Source of the DNA: Maridesulfovibrio bastinii DSM 16055
GTDB taxonomy: Bacteria; Desulfobacterota; Desulfovibrionia; Desulfovibrionales; Desulfovibrionaceae
NCBI RefSeq assembly: GCF_000429985.1
Contig: NZ_AUCX01000015.1
Location: 62,001 to 126,000 of the forward strand
Reading direction: 5' to 3'
Length of the DNA: 64,000 bases
In this document: piece after piece, positions 1 through 7,347 of the stretch
How positions within the stretch are numbered: position 1 is the stretch's first letter
How the letters are laid out: every line of letters starts with the position of its first letter
The notes under the pieces: model-generated
Database searches by the model: none
The model's input: the letters and a program-made list of their open reading frames with translations, nothing else
Told to the model about the DNA's origin: nothing
Made by a program: the position numbers and the translations under genes

Positions 1-100
1 CCTGGCCCCTCAAAATTATTAAAACAAAGACTCCAGCCCCTCTCATTTATTTATTTCAGAACTTGAATCCTACGTTGATAGATACCCCTGAATCTGGTCT
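1..100. other. AT-rich left edge, no gene seen
   Basis: No ORF with a credible ribosome binding site and no recognisable motif is seen here. The stretch precedes the structured segment that begins near 101 and may belong to the same transcript or to a gene cut off by the window edge. Confidence 0.4.
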
Positions 101-244
101 GAGGCTAAACTAACGGGTGTTTTATCGAGAGATAGGCCGGGTTGGAGAAGCCTCCCGATATGCTCCTCCTTCCCGGTTGGGTTTAGTCTACCCCGTCACT
201 CACTGAGTGACCTACTCCACGCACCGCATGGAGGTGGACCTTGC
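101..244 (+). ncRNA. Candidate structured RNA with a possible pseudoknot
   Basis: No ORF covers this GC-rich stretch, which sits in AT-rich surroundings, and many helices can be drawn by eye. An outer helix pairs 103-110 with 181-188 (8 bp, one G-U). Inside it are a TATC/GATA hairpin capped by a GAGA (GNRA) tetraloop at 123-134 and a helix 137-147/166-176 with a symmetric TT/TT internal loop. Bases 113-117 (ACGGG) can pair with 192-196 (CCCGT), which would make a pseudoknot with the outer helix. Two more hairpins follow at 195-211 and 215-233; the first competes with the pseudoknot for two bases. It lies about 240 bases upstream of the first gene and on the same strand if it is a leader. I do not recognise the class; group I, tmRNA and RNase P signatures were not found. 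The strand is inferred. Confidence 0.35.
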
Positions 245-486
245 GGTCTCGAAAATTATTTAAACCTTCCTTGTCTCGAATATCTATTTTTGATAAAATA
301 CATATAATTCAAGCTGTTAAGCAGTTTTAGGTGTATGAAAAGAGTATGAAAAAATACTCGAAACTAACCCATAAAATTGCAGACCAGATGGCTACGGTAC
401 TGGCTATTCTGCCGCAGTGCCAAATTTTAAAAATGTCATGGCAGAGACGATAATTCCGGGCAACCGGAACAATGTTGGAGGTTGTG
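245..486 (+). promoter_or_regulatory. Leader region of the first two-gene operon
   Basis: This AT-rich stretch between the structured segment and the first gene holds no credible ORF. A short hairpin with a GCAA tetraloop (stem TTCCGG/CCGGAA, about 455-470) lies directly before the ribosome binding site GGAGG at 477-481, so it could modulate translation of the first gene. No clear promoter boxes are seen. Confidence 0.3.
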
Positions 487-1374
487 ATGGGTACGTTGTC
501 TTCCTCGGTAAACCTGCCGCAGGTCATTCCGATGTCTGCGGAGGCAAAAGTCATCCACGATGATTTGTTGGCTCAAGAACAGTTAATTAGGGCTAAATAC
601 CGATCTTTTGAAACCGCTGATGCTTTGAGGAAGCTCAAAAGTGGTCGCGACTTAATCAAACTCAAGGATGTGGTGAACAAAGGCAGACGCAAGGGCTATT
701 TTGAAACTGTGGTTGGCTTAATGTTTCGTGATGAAAACGGAGTTCAACTTATTAAAAAGACCGCTAGATGTGATCGCATGAAAGTCGCACGGTTTAAAGA
801 TGCCGAAGATTTTCATTTTCTCGGCTGGACTAACCTTGTGACTGTTTCAGAAGTAGCCAGCAATAACTATAATAAGATTGCTGACTTTTTTAAGAAGATT
901 TCTTTTGATCCTATGAAACACAAGAAGCTGACCTCCAAAGAGTTTTCTGTGGCTGTTAAGTCTGCTGAGATCACATTTAAGCTGAAGGAAGAACAGGTTG
1001 GTCCTATTAAGGAAGAGTTCGTTCGTACAGCTGTTCGCAGGAAGATTAATTTCGATAGTAAGTTCATGAAAGTGTTGAGCAACTCTTCTAATCCAGAAGC
1101 TTTGCTCCGTGCGAAGGTTGAATACAATGCCACCAAGGTTCCTAACTATACAAAGAATACCGAACCGGATGTAGGTGATATTGAAATCCTTTTCGACAAA
1201 CTTCACACGTTGTTGAAATATACGAACTTTCTAGGAGATGAAAAAGGCAAGCTGGATCATATCCCCGGTTACTTGTTTGAAGATTTAGCACATGAGCTTG
1301 GCTATGCTTTTGTCAAAGCTGGCTATTCAGGAGAAAAAGCAAATGCGAATGTATTTATCGTCCATGACGTATGA
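487..1374 (+). CDS. Unrecognised protein, partner of the TGT-like gene
   Basis: This 295-residue protein is not one I recognise. It is lysine-rich and appears soluble, with no signal peptide, membrane segment or obvious metal-binding motif. An in-frame ATG exists at 472, but the ATG at 487 is preferred because GGAGG (477-481) sits five bases in front of it. The last 32 bases overlap the start of the next gene, so the two are almost certainly translationally coupled and probably act together. The pair lies in an accessory region with two integrases. Its function could be accessory to the TGT-like enzyme downstream, for example in substrate recognition, but that is inference from position only. 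Confidence 0.75.
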   Translation: MGTLSSSVNLPQVIPMSAEAKVIHDDLLAQEQLIRAKYRSFETADALRKLKSGRDLIKLKDVVNKGRRKGYFETVVGLMFRDENGVQLIKKTARCDRMKVARFKDAEDFHFLGWTNLVTVSEVASNNYNKIADFFKKISFDPMKHKKLTSKEFSVAVKSAEITFKLKEEQVGPIKEEFVRTAVRRKINFDSKFMKVLSNSSNPEALLRAKVEYNATKVPNYTKNTEPDVGDIEILFDKLHTLLKYTNFLGDEKGKLDHIPGYLFEDLAHELGYAFVKAGYSGEKANANVFIVHDV

Positions 1375-2212
1375 AGCTTTGCTTCGTCTTCATGAATTAC
1401 GTCCTGATGTAAAAGTCCATATCCTTAGGTCATATCTGAATGATGGACCCGGAACATTCAAGGTGTTGCTGAACATGCCGCCAAATGTGCTCTCAGTAGC
1501 ATGTGACTCGAACACATACCATATTACGACCAATGACAATGAACATAATCAGGACATTGAAACTCATGCCCACTTTGTGAAGAATAACAGTTCATTTTAT
1601 CCCATAATGTTTAATTTTGACATCGAACATGGAGACGATGGAACTGAGGCGTGCTGGGAAAATCAGTATGAACTGGAACGACGCGGGTTGAACATTGTTC
1701 CGGTGATCCAGAATTTGGAATATGAAGTCCCACATGTCATTGAAAGGGGGGATGAGCTTGTTGCAATTGGTTCGACCCGGATGAAAAAAATGGATGAGAT
1801 AAATGACGCCACTGATGAACTCTATCGCAATAACATTTGCACCCATTTATTCGGAGTGGGGTCAATGGCAAAACTTCTTGGAACAAAGGCATGGAGTTCA
1901 GATTGTAGTTCTTTCGGGAAATGGATTGCAAGCGGAAGAGCTATTTGGTTCGATGAAGTCAGCCAAAAAGAAATATCCTTTGCTTTTAGAAAATATAATA
2001 AGAAAGGAAAAATGAATCCTGATTACATTAGGGAGCATATCCTTGGTAAAAAATATCAGGAATGGCTTTGGGAACATCTTGGTGTTGAAATAGAAGACCT
2101 CTTTAATGATCATAATTTGAAACTTGCCGTTAATGCCTATTATTTTTGGGAACTTGAACAGCGCGTCACCCAAAGTCAGAAAGATGCTGGAATTCATTTC
2201 AAACATTGGTAG
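1343..2212 (+). CDS. TGT/DpdA-like TIM-barrel protein (putative base-exchange enzyme)
   Basis: This 289-residue protein resembles the tRNA-guanine transglycosylase superfamily, particularly the phage and DpdA-like branch. Visible landmarks are a DSN-T-Y segment at D55, where the family has DSGAF or DSGGF; a conserved strand FNFD ending at D93; a LERRGLNIVPV strand near 112-121; a GVGS turn at 171-174; and SSDCSS at 185-190 followed by an aromatic region. Members exchange guanine for a 7-deazaguanine in tRNA or DNA. The start ATG at 1343 is chosen because AGGAG (1329-1333) lies nine bases upstream. It overlaps the preceding gene by 32 bases. No preQ0 synthesis genes or other dpd genes are nearby. 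The family call is by eye; the substrate is unknown, and the DSN-T-Y change could alter or abolish activity. Confidence 0.6.
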   Translation: MRMYLSSMTYEALLRLHELRPDVKVHILRSYLNDGPGTFKVLLNMPPNVLSVACDSNTYHITTNDNEHNQDIETHAHFVKNNSSFYPIMFNFDIEHGDDGTEACWENQYELERRGLNIVPVIQNLEYEVPHVIERGDELVAIGSTRMKKMDEINDATDELYRNNICTHLFGVGSMAKLLGTKAWSSDCSSFGKWIASGRAIWFDEVSQKEISFAFRKYNKKGKMNPDYIREHILGKKYQEWLWEHLGVEIEDLFNDHNLKLAVNAYYFWELEQRVTQSQKDAGIHFKHW

Positions 2213-2285
2213 TATTTCATGTTGCTCTTGAGACAAGAAATTAAATTTTAGTCGATATTGAACGGCAGATTATACGACTTCATGA

Positions 2286-2318
2286 AAAGGGAAGGGACAA
2301 TAAGTTCCTTCCCTTTTT
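2286..2318 (+). terminator. Rho-independent terminator
   Basis: A GGGAAGG/CCTTCCC stem with a purine-rich loop is followed by a run of six T residues. It closes the two-gene unit upstream and faces the end of the convergent gene at 2336. Confidence 0.8.
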
Positions 2319-2335
2319 TACGTACTTAAACCAGT

Positions 2336-3271
2336 TTATGCCACCTTGATCGCATCTTCATACATTGACAGGTAAAACGGTTCAGAAATGAACTGTGTGA
2401 AGCTATCCATGAAATAATGATCATAAAAATAGTGGTGAGGATTATTTTTGACGGTACTCACAGCTTGTCTTACAGCAGCAACTCCACCACAATTCACGCT
2501 TCCATTCAAAAGAGTGAAGAAGTCTTGTTCATAAGGTTTTTCAAAATTGGTGTTTTTGTTAAATTTTTCATGATCAAATACCATGAACTGGTGCCGACCA
2601 AACGGGACTATAGGATGGACAGTGACGACATCTTCAATTGTCGTAAGGTATCTTGATTTCAATGCCTTCCTTGCCATGGTCGCTTCAAGCCGAACAGGAC
2701 ATTCTTCCTTGTTCAATTTAATGTAAATTCTACTACCGATTCCAGAAGTAGTTCTGACGCTATTTAAATATCTCGTCCCAGAATACTGTGGATGGGTGAA
2801 CAACTTCCCATGATACTTCAGTAGCGCAGTCGAAGAGAGAAACTCATAAAACTTGCCGTTATCAGAAGTATAGAAATCCAACGAATATTCAATTTTTGAA
2901 ACATGATTAGGAATCCCTTTAAAGATACTGATTATATAGGGGATTGATAAGTGGTCGATGTCCTTGAACTGAAAAATGGTCCATTTAAATTTGTTTAAAC
3001 TGAAACAGAAGATTCTGTATGTTTTGCCATTGATAGTAAATTCAGCTTCATAAACTCCTTTTTTCTTATCTGAATAGTATTTGCTTGATTTGATTGAGAA
3101 ATGTTTTTCCAAGAATGATTCAACTTTACTTGGATGTAAGTTGCCAAAAGAAACTGCGACATTGACGAAATCGATGCTGGGTTCAGCCCTGTGAATCGTC
3201 AGTTCTGGCTGCATGACACAGTTGATAAGCTCTTCGTAATCGTAAAAAGATTCTGGTAATGAAATAGTCAT
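2336..3271 (-). CDS. Putative replication-initiation-factor-like protein
   Basis: This 311-residue protein shows features I associate with plasmid and phage replication initiators of the Rep_trans/replication initiation factor type. A strand KIEYSLDF lies at about 126-133, and a block at about 179-205 combines GSRIYIK with VRLEATMARKALK, like the basic 'R-x-Y-x-K ... R-x-E' core of those families. No membrane segment or signal peptide is seen. It is transcribed away from an AT-rich 377-base region, a common layout for an element origin. It stands alone on the minus strand between two plus-strand modules. The family match is weak; it could instead be an unrelated phage protein. If correct, the element may replicate autonomously after excision. 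Confidence 0.45.
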   Translation of the reverse strand: MTISLPESFYDYEELINCVMQPELTIHRAEPSIDFVNVAVSFGNLHPSKVESFLEKHFSIKSSKYYSDKKKGVYEAEFTINGKTYRIFCFSLNKFKWTIFQFKDIDHLSIPYIISIFKGIPNHVSKIEYSLDFYTSDNGKFYEFLSSTALLKYHGKLFTHPQYSGTRYLNSVRTTSGIGSRIYIKLNKEECPVRLEATMARKALKSRYLTTIEDVVTVHPIVPFGRHQFMVFDHEKFNKNTNFEKPYEQDFFTLLNGSVNCGGVAAVRQAVSTVKNNPHHYFYDHYFMDSFTQFISEPFYLSMYEDAIKVA

Positions 3272-3648
3272 AAAAAATCCTTTGAATAAAATTCTACAGC
3301 AATAAAGTAATCATTCTTGCTGCAACAAAAATATAAACAACTAGTAACACTGTGAAGCAAATCAAACTGTATAAAAGTATTCATACATATTAGTCTAAGT
3401 AATATATTTTCATACTTGACTTAGTTAAGATCATATAATTTATTGTTTTAAATTTAAAAAATAACCACATAATTATATAAAATATTCTGTGATCTTTTTT
3501 TATATGCATTTGTTTTTTTTAAATATGATTTGCTTACAGAGTTATTATATCTATATTTTTTTAACTTTACTAAAGAGACTAACATTTATGATGTTTTGAT
3601 AGAGATATATGAACCAAAGGAGTGTAGCTACAGTTCTAGGAGGCTTTA
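3272..3648. other. AT-rich intergenic region, possible origin
   Basis: Very AT-rich DNA lies between the Rep-like gene (reading left) and a small ORF (reading right). It contains several A/T tracts but no convincing iteron series or long inverted repeat that I can see. It must carry divergent promoters. An origin role is inferred only from the neighbouring Rep-like gene. Confidence 0.3.
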
Positions 3649-3771
3649 ATGACCTGTTATATGAAATCCGGTGTTTACATTGGAAGGAAGATAATAAGAA
3701 TTTTAAGATCACCTCTAACCAAAGAGATCATTCTTAGGTCTATTTCTATCATTATAAAACATAGATTATAG
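3649..3771 (+). CDS. Small basic-hydrophobic protein, 40 residues
   Basis: A 40-codon ORF starts at ATG 3649, eight bases after a full AGGAGG (3638-3643), and ends at TAG 3771, 17 bases before a terminator hairpin. The predicted peptide carries about ten Lys/Arg residues spread among Ile/Leu-rich stretches (for example KEIILRSISIIIKHRL near the end), so it could associate with membranes as an amphipathic helix. The strong ribosome site and private terminator argue for a real gene. Function is unknown; a toxin-like, lytic or regulatory micropeptide of a mobile element would fit. It is too short for homology judgement by eye. Confidence 0.55.
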   Translation: MTCYMKSGVYIGRKIIRILRSPLTKEIILRSISIIIKHRL

Positions 3772-3787
3772 GAAATGTATCTTAAGA

Positions 3788-3818
3788 AGAGAGTGCTGGG
3801 TTCCGGTGCTCTCTTTTT
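3788..3818 (+). terminator. Rho-independent terminator after the 40-codon ORF
   Basis: A stem AGAGAG (3788-3793) pairs with CTCTCT (3809-3814) and runs into a T tract. The remaining AT-rich DNA to 4067 holds no convincing gene: a 89-codon frame crossing the hairpin lacks a ribosome site. Confidence 0.7.
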
Positions 3819-4067
3819 GTTTATTCTTTTGAACGGCAAGATCGTTAATCTGCACTTTTGTCATTTTCACAGACTTAACAGAGATATTGTAACATACCGA
3901 TTTAAATGTACGTTTTTATCTAAAATCGTACATTACTTCCTTTCCTTTCAAAAAATTAAGAACTTAAACGAGTTACCACTGGGGCTGGATATTCAGTTTC
4001 AGTCGTGCCGTTTTGAATGCATGGTTTTATCCTTTCCAAAGTAAATTCAAACATTCAGGAGGTTTTT

Positions 4068-4625
4068 ATGAAGGTAGAACCGTTTACGAATTTAAAGGAC
4101 ATTCGGAACGTAAAGAGGTTGTTGCGAACTAAGCCAAGAGATTTGTTGCTCTGGGTTATGGGGATCAATTCAGGCTTGCGAGTACAAGACCTACTTTCCC
4201 TTCGTATAGAGGATTTGAAGGATAAAAAAGTTGGGGATCGTATCGCAGTAAGGGAGAAGAAAACAAACAAGGAAAACGTGATCGTCATTAATAAGGAGAT
4301 AGCTTCCTGCTTCAAGTTCTATATGGATAAGTTTGAACCTGACGATAACCATTTTCTCTTCCGTAGCAGAAAGGGCATTAATTACCCGATTACGACCTAC
4401 CGGGTAACGGGTTTGGTCAAAGAATGGGCATCATCACTGAACATACAAGGTAACTATGGAGCACATAGTTTAAGAAAAACATTCTGTTACGTACAACGTG
4501 TTCATTATGGAACTCCTTGGGAAGTGCTATGTCAAAGGCTTCGACATTCCTCTCCTTCGATAACTCGAAGATACCTTGGAATTCAAAATGAAGAGGTAGA
4601 AGAGATTCTTTTGAACACCATTTAG
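4068..4625 (+). CDS. Catalytic-domain-only tyrosine recombinase
   Basis: This 185-residue protein is essentially a bare phage-integrase catalytic domain, similar in size to FimB/FimE invertases and much shorter than XerC/D or phage integrases. The catalytic set is visible: R38 in SGLRVQDL, a lysine around 64-65, H133 and R136 in HSLRKTF, H160 in LRHSS, and the nucleophile Y169 in TRRYLGI. The usual N-terminal core-binding domain is missing. Start ATG 4068 is preceded by AGGAGG at ideal spacing. It has its own terminator-like hairpin downstream, so it is separate from the second integrase at 5007. It may invert or resolve a local DNA segment, or assist the larger integrase. No inverted repeat pair that would be its substrate was identified. 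Confidence 0.85.
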   Translation: MKVEPFTNLKDIRNVKRLLRTKPRDLLLWVMGINSGLRVQDLLSLRIEDLKDKKVGDRIAVREKKTNKENVIVINKEIASCFKFYMDKFEPDDNHFLFRSRKGINYPITTYRVTGLVKEWASSLNIQGNYGAHSLRKTFCYVQRVHYGTPWEVLCQRLRHSSPSITRRYLGIQNEEVEEILLNTI

Positions 4626-4660
4626 ATAAGAAAGTATCTGTTCTTAACTGACTTTTAGAA

Positions 4661-4691
4661 GGGGCCTCCAGCAGGTCCCTAAATTTTTTTT
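4661..4691 (+). terminator. Probable terminator after the short recombinase
   Basis: A seven-pair stem, GGGGCCT (4661-4667) with AGGTCCC (4673-4679), is followed after AAA by eight T residues. Confidence 0.6.
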
Positions 4692-4840
4692 AAAGTCAAC
4701 CTATTTTTGATGATGCAAAAGTGTTTGAGGGTGTTGCAGTGTTGATGGATAAAATAGAAAATCCTCCTAACATAGAGGGATATAAAGATTTTTCTTGAGT
4801 TGGTATTGCCTCAGAATTTGTCTGAGCGTATTTTAAGGGC

Positions 4841-5197
4841 ATGTCTCTGACGGAAAAATTAGGCGTACCTCTGACGCCAGATGAAGCTGGCAAAATACTC
4901 GGCGTAAGCGGAAATTCCATGCGCAAACATTACAGGCGATGGGGTGGCGTTGAAGTTGTTCCGGGAAACATACGGTTTTTTGAAAACATATTGGAGGAAA
5001 AGATCAATGCCAACATTAGACAAACGGCAGAAGTCGGGTCCTCGTGTGAAGGCGGTAAAACAATACAAGGGCGAAAGAGTCGAGAAGTTGTTTCCAGACG
5101 CAAGTCCCAAAAGTTGGCGTGCAGCCAGACGTTGGGAGGACGAAAAGGAGAAAGAATTGATGAAGAAATTCTCGATGAACATGGTCTTCTCTGCTAG
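4841..5197 (+). CDS. Helix-turn-helix ORF, excisionase-like, overlapping the integrase
   Basis: The first 55 residues look like a MerR/excisionase-type winged helix (LTPDEAGKILGVSGNSMRKH, then RRWGGVEVVPGNIRFF). The ORF continues for about 63 more residues that overlap the integrase gene in another frame for roughly 190 bases. That tail is Arg/Lys/Ser-rich and looks like a by-product of the overlapping reading frame. A stop lies just upstream at 4823, so ATG 4841 is the first start; its ribosome site is poor. It may be a small directionality factor or regulator of the integrase. A +1 frameshift in the overlap (4944-5197) would fuse the HTH to the integrase. The annotated C-terminus is uncertain. 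Confidence 0.55.
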   Translation: MSLTEKLGVPLTPDEAGKILGVSGNSMRKHYRRWGGVEVVPGNIRFFENILEEKINANIRQTAEVGSSCEGGKTIQGRKSREVVSRRKSQKLACSQTLGGRKGERIDEEILDEHGLLC

Positions 5198-6068
5198 GCC
5201 CACGTTGTTTTCTTCGCTCACCAAGTACTTGACCCACTGTAAGTCGCAGTATTCTGAAAAAACATACAAAGAGAAAACTTCTCATGCGAAGTTGGCGATT
5301 AAGCACTTCGGTAAAGACCGAACATTGGAAACTATAACACCGTCAGATGCCGCAGCATTCTTCGACAAGCTATTTAAGAAGCAGTCCGGTTACGCGGTAA
5401 ACAAGGTCCGCAAGAACCTGAACGCATTTTGGAAGTGGGCTAGTGTTTTTGTTGAAGGTTTTCCTCAGATTTTGAATCCGATTGATGCGGTACCGAAGAA
5501 ACCTGAGGAACGAAAAGAAAGATACGTTCCGCCAAAGGATGATTTTGAGAAAGTTTTGAAAGTAGTCGAAGGCCAAGATTATGTACTGCTCAAGACCTTT
5601 TATTTTACCGGAGCTAGGCGTGGTGCAATATATGGTTTGAAGTGGTCAGATATCCTTTTTGACCAGCAACGCATTCGTCTTTGGACCATGAAGCGTAAAA
5701 ACGGAAACAAAGAATATGCGCTAGTGCCGTTGCTTTCTGAACTGAAGGAGCTGCTGCTTGATTGGAAGTCCCGGCAACCAATTAGGTCAGAATATGTGTT
5801 TGTAAACTATGCCCCCCAATCAAGTACGTATGGCGGGCCATATGTAGATAGGATCAGGTTTATGCATAAAGTCTGTGAAAAAGCAGGAGTTACATTCTTC
5901 GGGTATCACAGCATTCGTCATCTTACCGCAACGATGCTTTACCATGCCGGACATCCGATTTCAGTCATTCAACGCATTCTTATGCACAAGAACCCAAACA
6001 CCACAGTTCGCTATCTTCGTGACCTTGGCTTGGATCGTGCCTTTGATGCGATTGATGGAACCATTTAA
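5007..6068 (+). CDS. Site-specific tyrosine integrase
   Basis: This 353-residue phage-type integrase should mediate integration and excision of the element. Residues about 65-150 form the SAM-like core-binding domain, and residues about 175-350 the catalytic domain with R204 in TGARRGAI, a lysine near 231, H301 and R304 in HSIRH, H327 in LMHKNP and Y336 in VRYL. The frame is open back to 4944, but ATG 5007 is chosen because GGAGGA lies just upstream. It overlaps the HTH ORF and is followed 17 bases later by a small unknown gene. The nearest tRNA genes are 3 kb downstream; no tRNA-derived direct repeat was found in the window, so the attachment site is unknown. Confidence 0.92.
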   Translation: MPTLDKRQKSGPRVKAVKQYKGERVEKLFPDASPKSWRAARRWEDEKEKELMKKFSMNMVFSARPTLFSSLTKYLTHCKSQYSEKTYKEKTSHAKLAIKHFGKDRTLETITPSDAAAFFDKLFKKQSGYAVNKVRKNLNAFWKWASVFVEGFPQILNPIDAVPKKPEERKERYVPPKDDFEKVLKVVEGQDYVLLKTFYFTGARRGAIYGLKWSDILFDQQRIRLWTMKRKNGNKEYALVPLLSELKELLLDWKSRQPIRSEYVFVNYAPQSSTYGGPYVDRIRFMHKVCEKAGVTFFGYHSIRHLTATMLYHAGHPISVIQRILMHKNPNTTVRYLRDLGLDRAFDAIDGTI

Positions 6069-6085
6069 CATAGGAGAAGACTATT

Positions 6086-6370
6086 ATGGATTTTGTCTCT
6101 ACTAGTAAGCCTACGGCTCCGAACATCAAATATGTAGATGTTGAGTTTCGTGGAACCGAGAAGCAGTTCAAGCAGCGGATCAAAATGACAAAGATTAAAG
6201 GAAAGTTGACAAATGAAGGAAGCCTTTATCGCTTTACTCATCGTAAAGGCATTTATTTTGAGTGGGATTCAGGTACCAAGTATGGCTGTTTCCATGGAGA
6301 TTGGAATGAAGAGATGAAATATAATATTATCGTGAATCTGGGGAGGTCGCTTGCCTTTCATTATGCCTAG
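6086..6370 (+). CDS. Small unrecognised protein, 94 residues
   Basis: A short soluble protein I do not recognise. It is Lys-rich in the first half and aromatic in the second (KGIYFEWDSG, CFHGDWNEEM). GGAGAAG precedes ATG 6086, and the gene follows the integrase by 17 bases, so it is probably co-transcribed with it. A strong terminator follows at 6401. By position it could be an element-maintenance or regulatory protein. Confidence 0.65.
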   Translation: MDFVSTSKPTAPNIKYVDVEFRGTEKQFKQRIKMTKIKGKLTNEGSLYRFTHRKGIYFEWDSGTKYGCFHGDWNEEMKYNIIVNLGRSLAFHYA

Positions 6371-6400
6371 ATTGGATTTGAAATATTGGTAAGCATGTTT

Positions 6401-6432
6401 GGGCTGGAGCGAAAGTTCCAGCCCTTTCTTTT
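6401..6432 (+). terminator. Rho-independent terminator
   Basis: An eight-pair stem, GGGCTGGA (6401-6408) with TCCAGCCC (6417-6424), with loop GCGAAAGT, is followed by a T-rich tract. It ends the integrase unit. Confidence 0.85.
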
Positions 6433-6497
6433 TGTTCAGCTCTTGGCAATTTATAAGCTAAAGAGTATGACGATTCTAATAAAAGGTGAATCTAGTA

Positions 6498-7337
6498 ATG
6501 AACATACCGAAATACCATGAAATGTTGATCCCCGCAGTTAAGGTCATTGCTGATCTTGGCGGGTCGGGAACTATCCAAGAAATAGCTGAAGGTGTTATCA
6601 AGCTTCTTGAGCTTCCTGAAGAAGTTACCTCTCATCCACATAATCCAGAAAAGTCGAGCCAGACAGAAGTAGAGTACAGGCTGGCGTGGGCCAGAACTTA
6701 CCTGAAGAAGTACGGATTAATAGACAATTCTGAACGCGGTGTCTGGGCCTTTACGGATAAGTACCAGCGCGGGATGAAATTGGACCCTGAAGAAATTGTG
6801 CAGGCTGTCCGGGGTCAGGGTAAGAACTCCAAGAAAAAAGCTATGGACGATGCTCCAGAGGCTCTCCCTGATGACATGGGCTGGCGTGAAACACTACACC
6901 AGACCGTTTTGTCACTCGACCCAAGCGCATTTGAAAGGCTAACCAAACGTATACTGCGGGAGGTCGGTTTTGTGCAGGTTGAAGTAACAGGACAGTCCGG
7001 TGACGGTGGCATAGACGGCAAAGGGATCGTGAAGATTCAGGAAGTCTTGAGCTACCATGTAGTGTTTCAATGCAAGAGATATAAAGGTTCCGTTGGCTCT
7101 AGCGCAATCCGTGATTTCAGAGGAGCTATGGTGGGCCGAGCAGATAAGGGGCTTTTCATTACTACCGGAACGTTCACCAGAGATGCAGCCAAAGAAGCTA
7201 TCCGGGACGGAGCTTCACCTATTGATTTGATTGATGGGGATGATTTGGTTGATATGCTCAAGAAACTCCGGCTTGGTGTGAATGTTCGGATGGTTGAGGA
7301 AGTTGAAGTTGATAACCAATGGTTCGAGAAAATATAA
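6498..7337 (+). CDS. mrr: Mrr-type restriction endonuclease
   Basis: This 279-residue protein matches the Mrr family of type IV restriction enzymes, which cut DNA carrying foreign methylation. Residues 1-100 form the N-terminal winged-helix Mrr_N region (PAVKVIADLGG, then LAWARTYLKKYGLI). The endonuclease core follows: F145-E146, the GDGGIDG loop with D173, and FQCKRYKG with Q191 and K193, i.e. the PD-(D/E)XK-like E...D...QxK site. A GTG start at 6486 is possible; ATG 6498 fits the usual N-terminus of the family. It begins a three-gene run with two HEPN-type genes (gaps 10 and 37 bases) next to integrases, a typical defence-island setting. Confidence 0.93.
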   Translation: MNIPKYHEMLIPAVKVIADLGGSGTIQEIAEGVIKLLELPEEVTSHPHNPEKSSQTEVEYRLAWARTYLKKYGLIDNSERGVWAFTDKYQRGMKLDPEEIVQAVRGQGKNSKKKAMDDAPEALPDDMGWRETLHQTVLSLDPSAFERLTKRILREVGFVQVEVTGQSGDGGIDGKGIVKIQEVLSYHVVFQCKRYKGSVGSSAIRDFRGAMVGRADKGLFITTGTFTRDAAKEAIRDGASPIDLIDGDDLVDMLKKLRLGVNVRMVEEVEVDNQWFEKI

Positions 7338-7347
7338 GAAAGCATAC

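Noticed and set aside
101-262. Group I intron, hammerhead or tmRNA identity for the structured segment
   Set aside because: The diagnostic core sequences of these classes were looked for and not found.
847-1206. Antisense ORFs within the first genes
   Set aside because: They are frame shadows: they lack ribosome sites and lie inside a well-supported plus-strand gene.
3775-4044. 89-codon ORF before the short recombinase
   Set aside because: It has no ribosome site and reads through a terminator hairpin; composition looks like AT-rich non-coding DNA.
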